A DNA stretch of 61,290 nt, from IMG/VR virus record IMGVR_UViG_3300036668_000250, positions 1 through 61,290 of that record. One strand, written 5' to 3'. Positions 60,872 to 61,290 of this stretch are shown piece by piece. The notes under the pieces are model-generated. The model ran no database searches. It was not told where the DNA came from and saw only the letters and a list, made by a program, of their open reading frames with translations. This DNA comes from a virus. Numbering within the stretch: the first letter of the stretch is position 1; each line of letters begins with the position of its first letter. The position numbers and the translations under genes are program-made.

Positions 60872-61145
60872 CTGGAAGGATGAAGCAAAATGCTTGGACA
60901 TGGACACTAACTTATTTTTTGACAAGTATGAAGAAGACCCACACCTTGCTGGATCAGTAGACAACATATGCAAAAGGTGCCCCGTAAATAAACAATGTTT
61001 TGCATGGGGAATATCTAACAAAGAGTGGGGGGTATGGGGAGGGGTCTACCTCAAAGAAGGAAAGATTGATAAGGAGTTCAACGCCCACAAGGAAAAGGGA
61101 GACTGGTTTGATATTTGGGAGTCTTTGACGATGGAGACACAGTGA
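60864..61145 (+). CDS. whiB: WhiB-family iron-sulfur transcription factor
   Basis: 93 residues from TTG 60864 (GGGGG 5 nt upstream); TTG 60852 is an alternative. Four cysteines at 10, 36, 39 and 45 give the WhiB pattern C-n-CxxC-5-C that holds a 4Fe-4S cluster. GVWGG (residues 56-60) is the family's sigma-factor contact turn. AKCLDMDTNLFF and HLAGSVDNICKRCPV fit WhiB throughout. WhiB proteins are confined to actinobacteria and their phages. A phage copy could redirect host sigma-A-dependent transcription; some mycobacteriophage WhiB proteins repress host whiB2. Confidence 0.92.
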   Translation: MRNWKDEAKCLDMDTNLFFDKYEEDPHLAGSVDNICKRCPVNKQCFAWGISNKEWGVWGGVYLKEGKIDKEFNAHKEKGDWFDIWESLTMETQ

Positions 61146-61290
61146 AGTACACCCCAGACGTGTCCGCCGCCATTAAGTCTATCCCCATGCCAGTGGAGAT
61201 CCCAGTTGATATCGTTGACTACGGAGAGTATCTGGGGATACGATTTTATGAAAGTGACTGGTCGCATCTTTCTGAAAGCGAGAGGTCTAA
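61142..61290 (+). CDS. Small conserved actinophage protein (3' truncated)
   Basis: The frame opens at GTG 61142, overlapping the whiB stop, and runs to the window edge: MKYTPDVSAAIKSIPMPVEI, then DIVDYGEYLGIRFYESDWSH. I recall small actinophage proteins starting YTPDV.AAVKSIPMP. The first 60 nt are about 57% G+C. The function is unknown. Confidence 0.6.
   Translation, partial: MKYTPDVSAAIKSIPMPVEIPVDIVDYGEYLGIRFYESDWSHLSESERS

Overview
The window is most of the genome of a tailed, lytic, long-tailed (siphovirus-type) double-stranded DNA phage. Every supported gene is on the + strand, coding is almost gapless, and the DNA is A+T-rich (about 40% G+C by eye). A WhiB-type regulator, a B12-dependent ribonucleotide reductase and an actinophage-style gene content point to an actinobacterial host. 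The low G+C and two tail proteins that resemble pelagic cyanophage proteins suggest, as inference, a low-G+C aquatic actinobacterium. No integrase, repressor, tRNA gene or CRISPR array was found.

Layout. 1-717: the end of one gene, then a chimeric glycosyltransferase/epimerase remnant, with a clear G+C drop near 340. 762-5406: tail fibre and appendage proteins, including a tandem paralogous pair. 5497-7446: class II ribonucleotide reductase inserted among tail genes. 7506-11375: large lectin-like tail protein. 11394-20191: portal, protease with a nested scaffold, capsid, head-tail connectors and major tail protein. 20283-20992: tail assembly chaperones joined by a -1 frameshift at CCCAAAT. 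21020-31411: 3463-residue tape measure. 31401-40581: tail tip and minor tail proteins. 40606-54827: DNA binding, replication, recombination and nucleotide metabolism (DnaB helicase, primase, SSB-like protein, DNA polymerase III alpha, MazG, RecA, Cas4-like nuclease, RuvC and others). 54838-57139: terminase. 57152-58926: membrane proteins, holin and amidase endolysin. 58944-61290: small accessory genes, a deaminase and WhiB; the last gene runs off the window.

The most striking points are these. (1) The polymerase gene is split into two proteins by a LAGLIDADG endonuclease gene lying between the [10 protein letters not shown] motif and the catalytic aspartates, with an HNH endonuclease gene directly after it. 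(2) A recurrent extended -10 promoter, TGnTATAAT, often lies only 6-9 nt before the start codon, which implies leaderless mRNAs; both endonuclease genes carry it. (3) Three hairpins of terminator type sit directly upstream of such promoters. (4) A strong internal ribosome site in the protease gene would give a separate scaffold protein. (5) A helix-turn-helix gene is broken at an A9 run, and one tail gene seems to start with ATT.
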